Positions 27,893 through 38,950 of a DNA stretch of 64,000 nt are shown here, piece by piece; position 1 is the stretch's first letter, and every line of letters starts with the position of its first letter. A model generated the notes under the pieces. The model was not told the origin of the DNA, did no database searches, and saw only the letters and a program-made list of their open reading frames with translations. The position numbers and the translations under genes are program-made. Source of the stretch: Neurospora intermedia (Eukaryota > Ascomycota > Sordariomycetes > Sordariales > Sordariaceae); the NCBI GenBank assembly GCA_037102815.1, contig BTPP01000006.1, positions 2,108,001 to 2,172,000 of the forward strand. The letters run 5' to 3'.

Positions 27893-30696
27893 CTACAACT
27901 TCCTAAAAACCGTCGTAAAAATCTCCCTACTCTTCTGCAAATTCACCAATCGCAATCGCTCATTATGCAAGTGCGCCGAGTCGCTCGCCTGTCCACAGGG
28001 TAAATGCGCTGCGGGCGCGTTGAACTCCTTCTCCAAAAACCTAATGGGCGGAATGGATCCGCCTTCCCGGATGTACAGCGGTTTTCTCGTCTTGGGGGCG
28101 GCGGCACCTGTGGATGTGGTTTCGCCGTTTGTGGCGTTGGGCGGGAGAGTTACCCCGTTAGCTTTCTCATTATCCGACGGCGATGATGGTGGTGATGATG
28201 ATGGTGATGTTGGTGAGTCTGTGTCCGAGGTGGTGGAGGTGGAGGGAGAAGATGATGAGGAGCCGCCCCATGCCCTCATTACGGCCTCTTCGAGGGTACG
28301 AAAGATGTAATTACCCGGTACACCCAACCACGGCTCGGCCTTGTTGTCGATACGGACAGTGAGGGTATTGTCGCTATCAAACTTCTCGTACTCGGCCTTG
28401 AGGAAGGACTTGAGCTTGGAGATAATTTCCTCTACTTCCTGCCCGGGCACCAAACGGATGCTAACGTTGGCGGTCGCGTGGCTACTGATCAGACTGCCAT
28501 CAGGGCCCGAAACATTGTATCGGTGGATGGTCAGGTTAGGTTCGCGCCAGCGAGCCATCAAGCTACGTTTAAGCGCGTCGACCGGTCCAGCAGTGGGGTT
28601 GCGCTTGATCAAGATGCTGGCGATGTCGTCGTAGCGCAGCTCTTCCTCTTCGGTGATGGGGAGGATTCCGTCGTAGAAGCCGGGAATGTTGACCTTGTTC
28701 CTGGGGCCCTTGAGCTTGCCGAGCAGCAAAGTCAGGTCGGTCAAAGGCTCGGAGATCATGTTGCTTCCGTCGACGCCCGAGTGCAGATCGGGGTGCTTTG
28801 AGTCGACGCATACCGTGGCATGCAGGACGCCGCGTAGACCATAGGTCAAGCAGGGTACCTCGTCGTCTAGCCAGTAACTGTTGGCAAGAAGCACATAGTC
28901 GATGTGTCCGATGAGGTCCTTGTGCCTGAGGATGGTCTCCTCAAAGCCTCGGGATCCAGACTCTTCTTCGCCTTCGATTAGGAAGATGATGTCGGAGTCC
29001 AGGGCCTTGGCCTGCAACAGATCGGAGACGGCGTAAAGAGCGGCAATGATGGGTCCCTTGTTATCACTAACACCACGACCATATAGATAACCATTTTGCC
29101 CGACAAGCTTGAATGGGTCGGTTTTCCAGTTCTCGCCGGCCATATCTGCGGGGACCACATCGTAGTGGCCGTAAAACAAAACCCTCTTCCGCTTCTCGGC
29201 AGGCTCGAGTTTGCCGCTAAACTTTGCAAATACCACTGGATTATGAGGGCCATCGGAGCTGAGCATTTCGACTTGAGCACCCAGCCGCTTGAACAAGGAA
29301 CCAAGGAAGGTCGCTCCTTTACGGCAATCCTCGGTAAACTCCGGGCGTGACGAAACGGTCTTGTACGAGACGAATTGGCGAAGGGAGCGAATCATCATGT
29401 CCTCGTGCTCACCATCCACTTCTTCAGTTTCCGCAGGCGCGCCGTTAACATGCCATATCCGGACAGTGTTGTCATTGGCTCCGGTGATAAATAGCTGGTT
29501 GTTCTGATATGTGGCGACAGCTGCCGAAAGAATCTTGGCATTGTGTGCCTTCCATCGGCTGAGGCACTGATATCGCTGGCTGACGTTTTGGGAAGTGCCA
29601 TTAGACTCCTCAGTAGTGTGGGCTGCTCTATGTTTCTGGGCAACTGTCAGCGTAAGGACTTCAAAGTGTAAATAGACGGCATGACGAGGGTTCTTACAGA
29701 AGCAAACCCGTCAGTAGAGGCACTCCAAAGGAGCCCGAATCTCAAGCCAACAGCATTGATGTTTCCAGTATGAGCATGTATAACTCTCAACCTCTGCTTG
29801 GTGTCGAGATCCCATAACTCGATAATGCCACCTAGCTTTCCGGCATAAAGGAAGGAACCGTCCACAAACAAAGACATGACGGACTCGGCGTCATCCTCGC
29901 CAAGCACCATCAGCTCCTGAATACTGCCCTTGGTATCCTCGTCTTCATGGTATCCGGGGCCCTTGTCGCTAAGTCTCCATAGCTTGATGGTACCGTCACC
30001 GCCTCCAGAGACAAGAACTTCCTCGTCATCGTCCACCAGGACGGTTGGGCCCTTTGCGACCTGCATGCAAAAGACCCAGCCGTAGTGTGCATATTTCTCA
30101 ATGGCATATGGGTCGACTTCGAGCACGGTCTCGGCTCGGGGTATTAGGGAATAGTAATCCTCGGTACGCCTAGGGGTAGAGGTGCCGCCAACAGGACGGG
30201 AGTCGAAGAACTTATGCTGTCGCCTGTCCGGGTGATTGGCCGAGTCGTGTGAGACCTTTCTGTCCTCATCCTTCAGGCCGACCCATTGTATGTACTGTGT
30301 CTGTGTGCCAAAGTATACCGTCTCGTTCTGGGGAGAGTAGACGACGCTGAAGACATCTCCAACATCGTAGGTGCTGTAGATCTCGTAGAGTCGCCTAAAT
30401 GTTTTGGGGCACCACACGTTGATTATTGGTTCGCAGGCGGTCGAGAAGAGATATTTGCCATCTTGTGATAGGAACAGGCAGAGGACGCTTCGCTTGTGGG
30501 CTTGAATGGTCCGGACAAGCTGGTAGGTGCCGAGGGACCAGACAACGATCTGGCCCTTGCTGGTGCCGGTGAAGATGTAGTCGCCAGACACCGCGATGGA
30601 GAGGACCGAGCCGTCATGCTTCAATTCCTGCAACTGGTCGGGGGCAGTCTTGGGGCCGCCATCGTCGAGCTCGGAATGTTGCAGTGTTCCGGGCAT
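27893..30696 (-). CDS. DUG2: Glutathione-degradosome peptidase Dug2 (WD40 + M20)
   Basis: Complement(join(27893..29635,29698..30696)), 913 residues. The 62-nt intron 29636-29697 (GTAAGA ... CTGAC branch ... CAG) separates what look like two genes; splicing it joins the WD40 half in frame to the peptidase half. Residues about 25-400 hold WD40 repeats (for example DGTIKLWRL, GIIELWDL, NTVRIWHV). Residues about 410-913 form an M20 metallopeptidase with the metal ligands and catalytic residues in place: HYDVVPA (His490, Asp492), SDNKG (Asp524), EGEEESGS (Glu556/557) and SAHLHNE near the end. This fusion is the hallmark of yeast Dug2, which works with Dug3 (a glutaminase-like subunit) to hydrolyse glutathione in the cytosol. 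A 60-residue Ser/Pro/Thr-rich linker (about 790-849) is inserted just before the conserved REGGSIP motif, probably an external loop. Confidence 0.95.
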
Positions 30697-31594
30697 CGTG
30701 ACTGTGACTGTGGGGTTTGGCTTTATGGAATTGGCGGGATTCGGACGCGCCGCAGTCGGTAAGGTCGATGACTCTGGACAGTGACCGGTAGAGATGGAAT
30801 GTTAGCCAAGAAGAGGGGTTTGTAAAAGGGAAGATAATCAGGTAGGAATAGAAATTTCAGCAAGATGCCAACGTCGATATGAAAGGTGATTCACGTATGA
30901 TGCCAACGTGGAATGGGGTCTTTTTGGGCTGACGACATTCTGGAGGCCATTGTGACATTGACGGGAGTTCCGCCCATCGGCCCCACCATCTGGGTCTAGG
31001 CTCCTCTTTCAGGGGGGGGCACCCGACGTCAGGACCCCTGAGCCCTGTGGCCCACTGCCCTGCAGCAATGGATGCCCCACGTGCAATGCTTCCACTTTTG
31101 ATGCTTAAAAGACTACCACTTGTCCTCCCGTCCAACATGCCCGGGCACATTGAAGCTTCGTCTCAAGACAAAGAGAACCCCTCATCTCCAGCCTTCGCAG
31201 GAAACGAAACATTCCATCTGCCCACGTCCAAAGGAATAGCCTTGAGATTACTTCTCTACCTTGGCTCAATGTCAAAAGGCGTGATCGGACTTTGCCCCAT
31301 CGTCTAAATCTCCACTTGGAAGAGCCGACTCCAGCTCTAAGGCAAACGAAACGTGGCATTGGGTGACATGAGTCTTCGATGACAAAGAGGGAATAGGGTA
31401 TCCCGCGCCAGGACTCTCAGGTGCAACGGATGACAACCCATTGGCATGTTTGACTGGTGCTGGGAAAGGGTAGCATAGTATACAACCTCATCGGTGGAAC
31501 GTGGGGGTTCAGGGGGCTTTGTGGTCATCGATCTGTAGGTGTGTAAGACGATGATGGGGGCAGTAAACATATCGGGATTATGGGGGTAAGCCGG
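30697..31594. other. Intergenic region
   Basis: 0.9 kb between DUG2's start and the next minus-strand gene, holding the DUG2 promoter. No confident gene. A possible 3' exon of the gene at 32089 ends at 31525 if the intron 31533-31638 is used. Confidence 0.4.
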
Positions 31595-32089
31595 TCAACC
31601 GGGACAGAAACATGTAAGTGGAATGGAAATCAACTCACCGTGGGAGCCTGCCCTCCTCCCGCTGCGTGATGCTTTGGATGCTCTTGCCCTCGAGATCTTG
31701 ATGCAGCCTTTGCAGACTTCATCATCATCACCATCACGACCGTTGACATTCCCTTTTGCACCTCCCTTTTGCCGTCGGGTGTTGTGTCGAGTCCAGGGAT
31801 CGAACGAGTCACGGAGGACACCATCGATGGGCCCTTTTGCCACTACTTCCACTGCAGCCATGGCGTCTGCTTGATCGGGCTCCGTCGAGGTGGTGGAACT
31901 GCTGGCACGCCGTCCACCTTGCAGTCTCCAAACAAAGTTTTTGGGGATTACGGGCTGAGATGGCGTCTCCAGAGATGCTGTCAAGGAAGAAGTGGAAGAT
32001 TTGGGTGAGTATGGTATATGCAGAACGCCATTGCTTCCATTGGGCTTCGCTTGATGCTCGCCCATGTCGCAATAGCAGATTTCTGTCAT
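31595..32089 (-). CDS. Hypothetical Ser-rich protein
   Basis: An ATG at 32089 opens 164 codons. The product is polar, with a Ser-rich N-terminal third, a central conserved-looking stretch (VLRDSFDPWTRHNTRRQKG) and a C-terminal basic segment rich in Arg, Ala and Ser with a Cys pair (CKGC). No signal peptide or membrane segment. I do not recognise the family. A TATA-like TATATA lies about 105 bases upstream (near 32195), which supports transcription. A good donor (GTGAGT, at 31638) sits near the 3' end; with an acceptor at 31533 the protein would end two residues later (152 residues). Either C-terminus is possible. Confidence 0.5.
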   Translation of the reverse strand: MTEICYCDMGEHQAKPNGSNGVLHIPYSPKSSTSSLTASLETPSQPVIPKNFVWRLQGGRRASSSTTSTEPDQADAMAAVEVVAKGPIDGVLRDSFDPWTRHNTRRQKGGAKGNVNGRDGDDDEVCKGCIKISRARASKASRSGRRAGSHGELISIPLTCFCPG

Positions 32090-33676
32090 GTTTGCTTGCG
32101 TTTTGGATGACCCGGGAAAGTGCTTACGGATGCCGTACGATGACGCGAGATCATGGGGTTGACGACACCATCCATCGAGTAGCTAGGGATATATAAGTCC
32201 AGTGGTGGGATATTCGCATCCCTAAAACCTAGAACGGATGGGTCGAAAGAAGAAGGACGGAGGCATTTCACCGCTTTTCGGATCGCCAACAGCCTCGTTG
32301 TTGTCAAGTTCAGCTGAGTCACACGAATAAGCGATCAAAAGGAACGGAATGACAATGGCTTCTTCTTATAATAACTCCGCTCTACCCCAGACAGCAGGCA
32401 AACATCCTGGCTCTGATGTCCACACGATCAAGGAACTTTACGCCACAGTTGGTGTCTGGGCGAGTTTCAACACTATCAGTTGCAGATAGTGATGGTCCCC
32501 TACGAATATTTTGCATGATAGCCGCGGAATCCAGCCCAGTTCCTGGGTCTTTGTTCTGTTGTGGAACAGCTAGATTGAGCCAGTCCAAAGGTACGGTGAC
32601 ATGGGTTGCTTCGAGCTTGGGTATCACAAGCACAACAAAGAGGTACATTTTCACTTCGACATCAAATCACACCACCACCCAGCTATGTGGTTTTGGAGAC
32701 TGGTCGAAAAAATGGCTCAGTTATCTCCATGTTGTATGGGATGAAGCGACATCGGATGGTGATGAGACGCGTCGAGATTGCATGTGTCGTACAATGCTGC
32801 TGTCACTCTGTGCCCCTTACTGTTGGTGAAATGTTGACTTGGAAATGCCCTGAGATCCAAATCATCAGAACATAGTGGCCACAAAGGCTCGCAAAAGTTC
32901 AAACTCCCGAGGCAGCTGAGTTAAAAAAACAGAAGAAGTGAAAGTGATGATCGCCGCCGTGATGTTCGAAACAACTTTGGTTCGGAATCAGCTGAAAACA
33001 GGGCGAAGAGAAGGGGTGGAAGGTACCCAAAGGTACCAAAATATGAGGCAAAGTGATGTTAGGAGGACGCCGAGAAATGGCTTCAAGGCTGATTAGCACC
33101 CCGAAACTCGTGCTGATATCAAGCCATATCGGTGACTTGACTGCCATAGTCGGCGATCAATGAGACCATCAGCAAATATCGCCATAGGACTCGCCAATTT
33201 ACGCTATTGTTGGCGCAAAGTGTAGGCGGAACAAGAGTTTCAATGTATCGTCAAGGTACCACCCGCCCGAAGTGATGAGTGATCTGGACTGAAACAGGCG
33301 ACGCTCGGGCCAGGAAAGGAAGCCAGGTCTTGGCACGGCAAGGTTGGTGGGCCTGCCCGGAACTGACCCCTGCAAGGCGGTCATAATTTTCTTTGGCTTC
33401 TGAGATCATCACCAAACGTCTCCGAACTCCGCGCGGCGCCCGTATCTTTATCAAAAATCCATCCATCTATCTGCATCCGCCTTGCTCCCCCGCCGACTCC
33501 CACCTAGCAACGCCACCAGTCCTCCACCACCACCACCTCCCGTCGCCTTGCGTCCCCGACGACACTCCCTTCATTGTCGCACTCCGAACTAGAACGCGAC
33601 TGCGACATATTTCCTCCTCTCCGAGAGACCATTCGATCACCGTTTAATTCGCGATCCCCATAAACCACCCGCCATA
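32090..33676. other. Divergent intergenic region upstream of TIM17
   Basis: 1.6 kb. It holds the TATA-like element near 32195 for the minus-strand gene and, at the right end, the pyrimidine-rich leader of TIM17 (33470-33676). Small open frames on both strands are unsupported. Confidence 0.45.
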
Positions 33677-34454
33677 ATGGATCACACTCGCGACCCTTGC
33701 CCGTGGGTTATCCTCAACGATTTCGGTGGTGCCTTCGCCATGGGTGTATGTTTTCTCTCTTCATGTTCTTGTTCTTGCACCACATGGGCAACCACCAGTG
33801 ATGACACACGTCGAGTGTGGTTGGCTTAGCTAAACCCCTCGTTGTCGCCGTCACCTCAACGTTGTTGACTGCTTGCTGCATGGAGTCAGTTACTGACACA
33901 ATGTTGCCGATCATAGGCTATCGGTGGTACGATCTGGCACGGTATCAAGGGCTTCCGTAACAGCCCTTACGGCGAGAGGAGAATCGGCGCCATCACTGCC
34001 ATCAAGATGCGCGCCCCTGCGCTCGGCGGTAACTTCGGTTAGTCAACCCGCCTGACACATCTCACGCGGCTCTTGCCACGGCCGATACTAATATATGGGC
34101 ATCTAGGTGTTTGGGGTGGTCTTTTCAGCACATTCGACTGCGCTATCAAGGGACTAAGGAACCACAAGGAGGACCCGTGGAACTCCATCCTCGCCGGTTT
34201 CTTCACGGGTGGCGCGTTGGCGGTTCGTGGTGGCTACAAGGCGGCCCGTAACGGTGCTATCGGCTGCGCTGTTCTCCTGGCTGTTATTGAGGGTGTCGGT
34301 ATTGGTTTCCAGAAGATGCTTGCGGGCGCCACAAAGCTAGAGGTATGCATGGGAAGGTCATTGAGAGATAATCAACTGGCGGTCGCTAACTCGCTTTCTC
34401 TTTCACTACTAGGCTCCTGCGCCACCTCCTACCAACGAAAAAGTCCTTGCCTAA
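33677..34454 (+). CDS. TIM17: Mitochondrial inner-membrane translocase subunit Tim17
   Basis: Join(33677..33745,33917..34037,34107..34342,34413..34454), 155 residues. Tim17 is a core subunit of the TIM23 complex, which imports presequence proteins across the mitochondrial inner membrane. The N-terminus [20 protein letters not shown] is diagnostic, followed by [19 protein letters not shown], four Gly-rich membrane helices (for example [41 protein letters not shown]) and a short Pro-rich tail. The length is normal. All three introns have consensus ends (GTATGT, GTTAGT, GTATGC) and the last exon encodes only 13 residues. Phases are consistent across the four exons. The gene converges on the asparaginase-type gene 358 bases downstream. 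Confidence 0.97.
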
Positions 34455-34811
34455 ATACAATACAGCGGTCATTTAAAAAACCTCGATTTAGGATGCGCAA
34501 AGATTGTCGACTACATCATCTCTCTCAACTCCTTTCTCCCACCTGGCCCGTATCGGTTGGGCTAGGCTGTGTATTTGTCTACGCATTTCATGACGGTTCA
34601 GCATTTTAGGTGGCGGCGTTCCATGTAACATAGAAACGGGTTTGTTGGTTACGCTTGCCATATAAGGGGGTCGGCGTGGATGCTTTGCCTCAGCGCGGAA
34701 GAACAGCCATCCGAATAATATTTCTCTTTTTTTGGAAGACACATTGCGCCTTTGCGAATGTGTTACCAGCTAACGTGTTTCAAGACAGAAGGGAACCATG
34801 TAACTAATCTA
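34455..34811. other. Convergent 3' regions
   Basis: 357 bases shared by the 3' ends of TIM17 and the minus-strand Ntn-hydrolase gene. No gene seen. Confidence 0.5.
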
Positions 34812-36278
34812 CTAGATCTTTTCGCCACTCCAAACCCGCGGATCTTCGGGTCTACCTTCGCCGACATACGAACTGGAGATATCCTGATCCTTTCGAAAGA
34901 TGCGAGCATACGCGACACCTTCCTCGTCTATCCAAGCCCGAAACATGCCACCGCAGTTATAGTCCTGAAGGATCTCGGACCGTGTCTCGACGACATTACC
35001 ATTTGCGTCCCGCACGACCACCAACTCCAGTCCGATAATGCCACCTTCGCCTTCGCCAGCCTTGCCCCATCGATCATCGGCGCTCTTCTGAAGCTCTCCG
35101 GACGGCCCAGCAACCTTGGTCAGGGCCACGACGGAAGGAAGGCTAGAATACCGGGCAATGGCGCCCACAGTTCTCGCGGCAGCAATGCGGAAAAATGAAT
35201 CACCATTGCCTGTTCCAGAAACACCGATCGACCGGGTGGTGGTCAATCCGCCAGACGAGTCTTGAAGAGTGGGGGTATACAGAAAAGGCGAAGGCAGACA
35301 ATCGGCGATGAGTCCCTTGAGCGCATCCGACAAAACCACTGCTGGTCCCGGGTTATACAACGGATTCCGCGATCCGTTTTTATGAGGAGAAGTAGGATCA
35401 CCATCCTCCGTCCACTCCTCAGCCCAGAATCCAGCCCCGACAACAGGCGTATCACCAATTCTGCCCGTCAACTTATTCGTCATGCCGCCCGTGCTCGTCG
35501 CCACGCAAATCACGCCCTCGACATCCAGCGCCACCGCACCGACCGTTCCCTGCGGGAGATACTCGTCCTTACTCCAGGTCGCTGAAACACCACTAGCAGT
35601 GCCAGCGCCAAGCATATCCTGCTGCTCCCTCTTCTCCCTTTCCAACGCCCGAACGTGCTCGTCCCACCGCTTCTGCGTGAAGAAGTAACTAGGATCCACC
35701 ATCTCCAAGCCATACTGCCTCGCCAACTTTTCCGCCGTCGGGCCATGGATCAGCGTATGGCCTTGTGCCGAGGGGACATCAGGCTCCCCATCTCCATTGT
35801 TATTATCAAGCTGCTTTCCACGGCCCAGAAGATCGTCCTCCCCGTGTTCTAAGACCTTCCTTGCCAGAAGAATCGGATTCCGAACGTGGTGCAACCCGGT
35901 CACTCCCACACCCCGCTTGGCCTGACCCCGGCTGACCATGACGGAAGCCTCGAGCTCATTGATGCCATCGCGGGTAAAGACGGCGCCGTGGCCGCTGTTG
36001 AAGAGGGGGTTGTCTTCGAGAAGGGTGACGGCGTAGGTGGCGGCTTCGAGGGCTGATGGGAGTTTTGAGGAATTGGAAGGGGAATTGTAATTGGACTGGG
36101 TGGGCGTGGTCAGGTAGGTGTGCGCCTTGGAGACGATGGTCAGGAGGGAGGAGCGGTAGGCAACGTAGCGCTCCGGGCCGAGGCTGGCGGGGGTGATGTT
36201 GCCGGCGCCGCCATGGATGATTAGACGCGGTTGAACTTGGACGCGGGTGGGAGAGGAGGGTTGGGGTTTGTACTCCAT
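34812..36278 (-). CDS. Ntn-hydrolase, asparaginase 2 / threonine aspartase family
   Basis: 488 residues, single exon, ATG 36278. The enzyme class hydrolyses amide or isopeptide bonds after self-cleavage that exposes an N-terminal threonine. LIIHGGAGNI at residues 19-28 and SGHGAVFTRDG at 95-105 are family landmarks. The cleavage site is QGTVGAVALD with Thr245 as nucleophile, and TSTGGMTNK (261-269) plus GRIGDTPVVGAG form the substrate pocket. The alpha subunit has a low-complexity insertion (about 143-172), and the region between the beta-strand motifs carries a fungal-type extension, making it longer than plant and bacterial members (about 320). The size and insertion fit the threonine aspartase/fungal subgroup better than canonical L-asparaginase; substrate is not decidable here. 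No signal peptide, so cytosolic. Confidence 0.88.
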   Translation of the reverse strand: MEYKPQPSSPTRVQVQPRLIIHGGAGNITPASLGPERYVAYRSSLLTIVSKAHTYLTTPTQSNYNSPSNSSKLPSALEAATYAVTLLEDNPLFNSGHGAVFTRDGINELEASVMVSRGQAKRGVGVTGLHHVRNPILLARKVLEHGEDDLLGRGKQLDNNNGDGEPDVPSAQGHTLIHGPTAEKLARQYGLEMVDPSYFFTQKRWDEHVRALEREKREQQDMLGAGTASGVSATWSKDEYLPQGTVGAVALDVEGVICVATSTGGMTNKLTGRIGDTPVVGAGFWAEEWTEDGDPTSPHKNGSRNPLYNPGPAVVLSDALKGLIADCLPSPFLYTPTLQDSSGGLTTTRSIGVSGTGNGDSFFRIAAARTVGAIARYSSLPSVVALTKVAGPSGELQKSADDRWGKAGEGEGGIIGLELVVVRDANGNVVETRSEILQDYNCGGMFRAWIDEEGVAYARIFRKDQDISSSYVGEGRPEDPRVWSGEKI

Positions 36279-36965
36279 TGTTGCGGTTATGTTTCTTGAT
36301 CGATTACTTGCTGGTTGTCAACTCTTTCAAGGCCTCCAAGATTTAATATACGGACTGTTACGAGTGTGATTTGTGATGTGGTGAGGGGAAGGTAGCAGTG
36401 TTGTGTTGACTTATCTCGGGAGTTCGTTCATTTGAGCAGGGGCGGTTGTTTCCGATAAGCTGATAAGCGTTTGATTTAGAAGGTCCGGGTTGCAAAAAGG
36501 AAGGTGGAGCTTTCGGGTACGTACCTGCCTTCCTACTCTTATCTCATCCACCCCCGCAACAGCTTCCAAGTTTCCCCTCGAGGTTGACTTGCACATTATG
36601 ATGCCTCAGCAACCTCCATCGTGCATTGTGCAGTCGTACCCGACCGTGGAGAATGGCGGGGCTGTTGCGGAGAGGATCTTGTTCGACTGATTGAAGATCC
36701 CGTCGCTTCTCAAGACCTCTGCTTTGACAATTTGAACATCGCCAATTTGACTTGCACACTTCCCCCTCCAGATCACGGACCAATGATCAAAGCTGATCAA
36801 ATGGGTTCGAAAGATCATGGCAAGACTGGTTACATCAAGAATAGCATCGTATAATCTGTTACCAAGCACCGGTTTTATGTCAATTCGAGTTTGCTGTTTC
36901 TTCTCGACGTTGGATTGAGTTTATTTGACTATACTATTTTATCATCATCTTCAACCCGAATCACA
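36279..36965. other. Intergenic promoter region
   Basis: 0.7 kb upstream of the minus-strand Ntn-hydrolase gene. Small frames only, none supported. Confidence 0.45.
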
Positions 36966-37271
36966 ATGCGAGGCTTCTTCCGCAAAGTCAGAGACGAATC
37001 GCAAAAGGTCCTCCAGGGGGATCAATGTGTCAACGACAGGTCTTTAGACACCACTGAACATCCCCCTCGATCAGAGGGGCACGAAAGTGGGATGCAAAGT
37101 AATGAAGGTACATATTTCATGATTCCAATATCGTCCACTTGAACATCGTCAAGTTCGTTTCTTATCTATGCAGTTTCGTTCCTCCAGTCCCATCTCTCAA
37201 TTTCCTTCTTCGGTACCTTTGGTTTCATTTCCAAAGTTCGTTCCGTTTCATGTTCCTGGCTGCCGCTTTAG
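36966..37271 (+). CDS. Possible small two-exon protein
   Basis: Join(36966..37107,37174..37271) would encode 79 residues starting MRGFFRKVRDESQKV. The intron 37108-37173 has a GTACAT donor and a CAG acceptor but no clear branch sequence. Without splicing, the frame stops at 37142 after 58 codons. The N-terminal part is charged and soluble; the second exon is hydrophobic. No family match and no other support, so this may be noise. Confidence 0.25.
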
Positions 37272-37552
37272 TGTCCATCGTCACCCGCTCAGTGTCACCT
37301 CTCACCCAACACGTCTCTCCTTGCCTTAGCTATCTCTTGCCCATCCAACATCCTCGTTGCTTCATTTGTTAGCTTTGGAAGCAAGCCCCGCCCTCGTGGA
37401 TGGTATGACCATGAACCATATTAGTTTCCAAATCCTCCTCTTCTGCCCAAGCCAGGCAATGGTTCTAAAGATTCTCATACCACCATTATCCATGTTACTT
37501 ACTACAGTGGCCAACTCGTATTTCGAGATCAGTGACATCAATATAAAATCAG

Positions 37553-38889
37553 ATGCCCGTTCATGGTTTACATCACATTTTGCTGGTCTTTGTCACTACA
37601 TTGATCTCGCTAATACGCCCGGCACAATGTTGGTTAGCCCGTCCCGCCGGCAGTCCGCACGAGCGCCATCAGCATCCGTCTTACCGTCTCGATCTTGATG
37701 TCGATAATACGAAACCCGAGGGCGAATCCCCCCTCCATGTCCGCAATGTCGAAAGACTCGGCTTCCAGGTCGCCAATAATAGCGCCAGTCACCGCGATCT
37801 CGGCTTCACTGGGAAAATTGCTGGAAAATGGTATGCCGTTTTTGGCGACACCATGTGGTGTGCGCCTGGGGTCACCAACTTCCTTGAGGATACTCCTGGT
37901 TTTCATGGCATGGTCCGGGATTCAGTCTCCCTCTTGACAGATGACCCTTTGACCGTGGTGGATCTGAACCTGAACGATGATCATCCTGTCCCGCATCAAA
38001 AACAGCTGATCCCTTTTAACGAGGCATGGGGCGAAACGAACCAGTACGGTTTCGGTGGCACGAGTTTTTGCGAGACTGATGCCACGACCGCGACCGCTGC
38101 GCTCTACTACCTTGTGGTACATAAATCTTTGGCACCCTTGCTTTACGAAACATGATCCACTAACCAAGAAGACAGAATGTCAACGAAACCGGCGGCCTCC
38201 TAGGCGCTGGTGTTGCCAAGGTCGAAGTCATCAATGACACTCCCACGGTCACCCAGCGCTTCGGCAACAGGGGGTTCTGGTGGGATTCAAACACCACCGC
38301 CAAATACGGCGACCAATGTGCCTACCGCGATGAGCGCTCTGGGTACATATACATCTGGGGCGGCCCCCCGAACTCGATTACTGGATGGCCTCACTCCAGT
38401 TACGCCTACCTTGCCCGGGTCAAAGCAGAAGATGCGTTCGATCTGGACAAGTACGAGTATTTCTGGGGTCGTCAGCAGGGCTGGAAGTCAGAGGTTCTTA
38501 CGAAGTTTGATGCTGAGACGGCGGTCTGGTGGGCGGTCGGTCAAGGTCAGGTTGCGTGGAATGAGTACTACCAGTGTTATGTGCTGGTTCATTTGTCTGC
38601 TTTTGGTGAGTCTTCTTTTTTTTTTCGATCCTTCCCTCTCTTGACGTTGTCCGTGTCATATCTAATGTAGAGACCTTCTCTAGGCGATGGTGCTGTGTAC
38701 TTACGAACAGCCCAGTCTCTGGAAGGACCATGGACCCCGGATGTCCAGGTATACAAGAGCGAACCTATCGACGGCGGATTAGTCTATGCCGGTGTTCAAC
38801 ACCCCTACCTGGATCCGACTGGACAGACATTGGTTCTGTCTTTTACGAACAATAACCACATCGAGGTGATCAAGGTGGCTTTCGCTTAG
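37553..38889 (+). CDS. Secreted probable beta-propeller protein (DUF4185-like)
   Basis: Join(37553..38116,38176..38605,38684..38889), 399 residues. Introns are 59 nt (CTAAC branch) and 78 nt, both with consensus ends, and the frame closes cleanly. A hydrophobic N-terminus (HHILLVFVTTLISLIRPAQC) is a signal peptide. After a short linker comes LGFTGKIAGKWYAVFGDTMW, which strongly resembles the DUF4185 family (a secreted five-bladed-propeller-like domain with a Gly-Asp-Thr motif). Later blades show FGGTSFCETD, GFWWDSNTT, IYIWGGPPNS, YEYFWGR and AWNEYYQCYVLVHLSAF. A glycan-related function is often suggested for such proteins but is not established. It faces the next gene tail to tail, with only 61 bases between stop codons. 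Confidence 0.8.
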
Positions 38890-38950
38890 ATGTATCTTTC
38901 TCTTCTCACGTAATAAACTTTATTTCAGGAAATTATATCCAGTTCTCACC

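Noticed and set aside
29396-29419. Treating the M20 peptidase half as a separate gene from the WD40 half
   Set aside because: The intron 29636-29697 joins both halves in frame, and the joined order is that of Dug2. No ATG begins the peptidase half at a sensible place.
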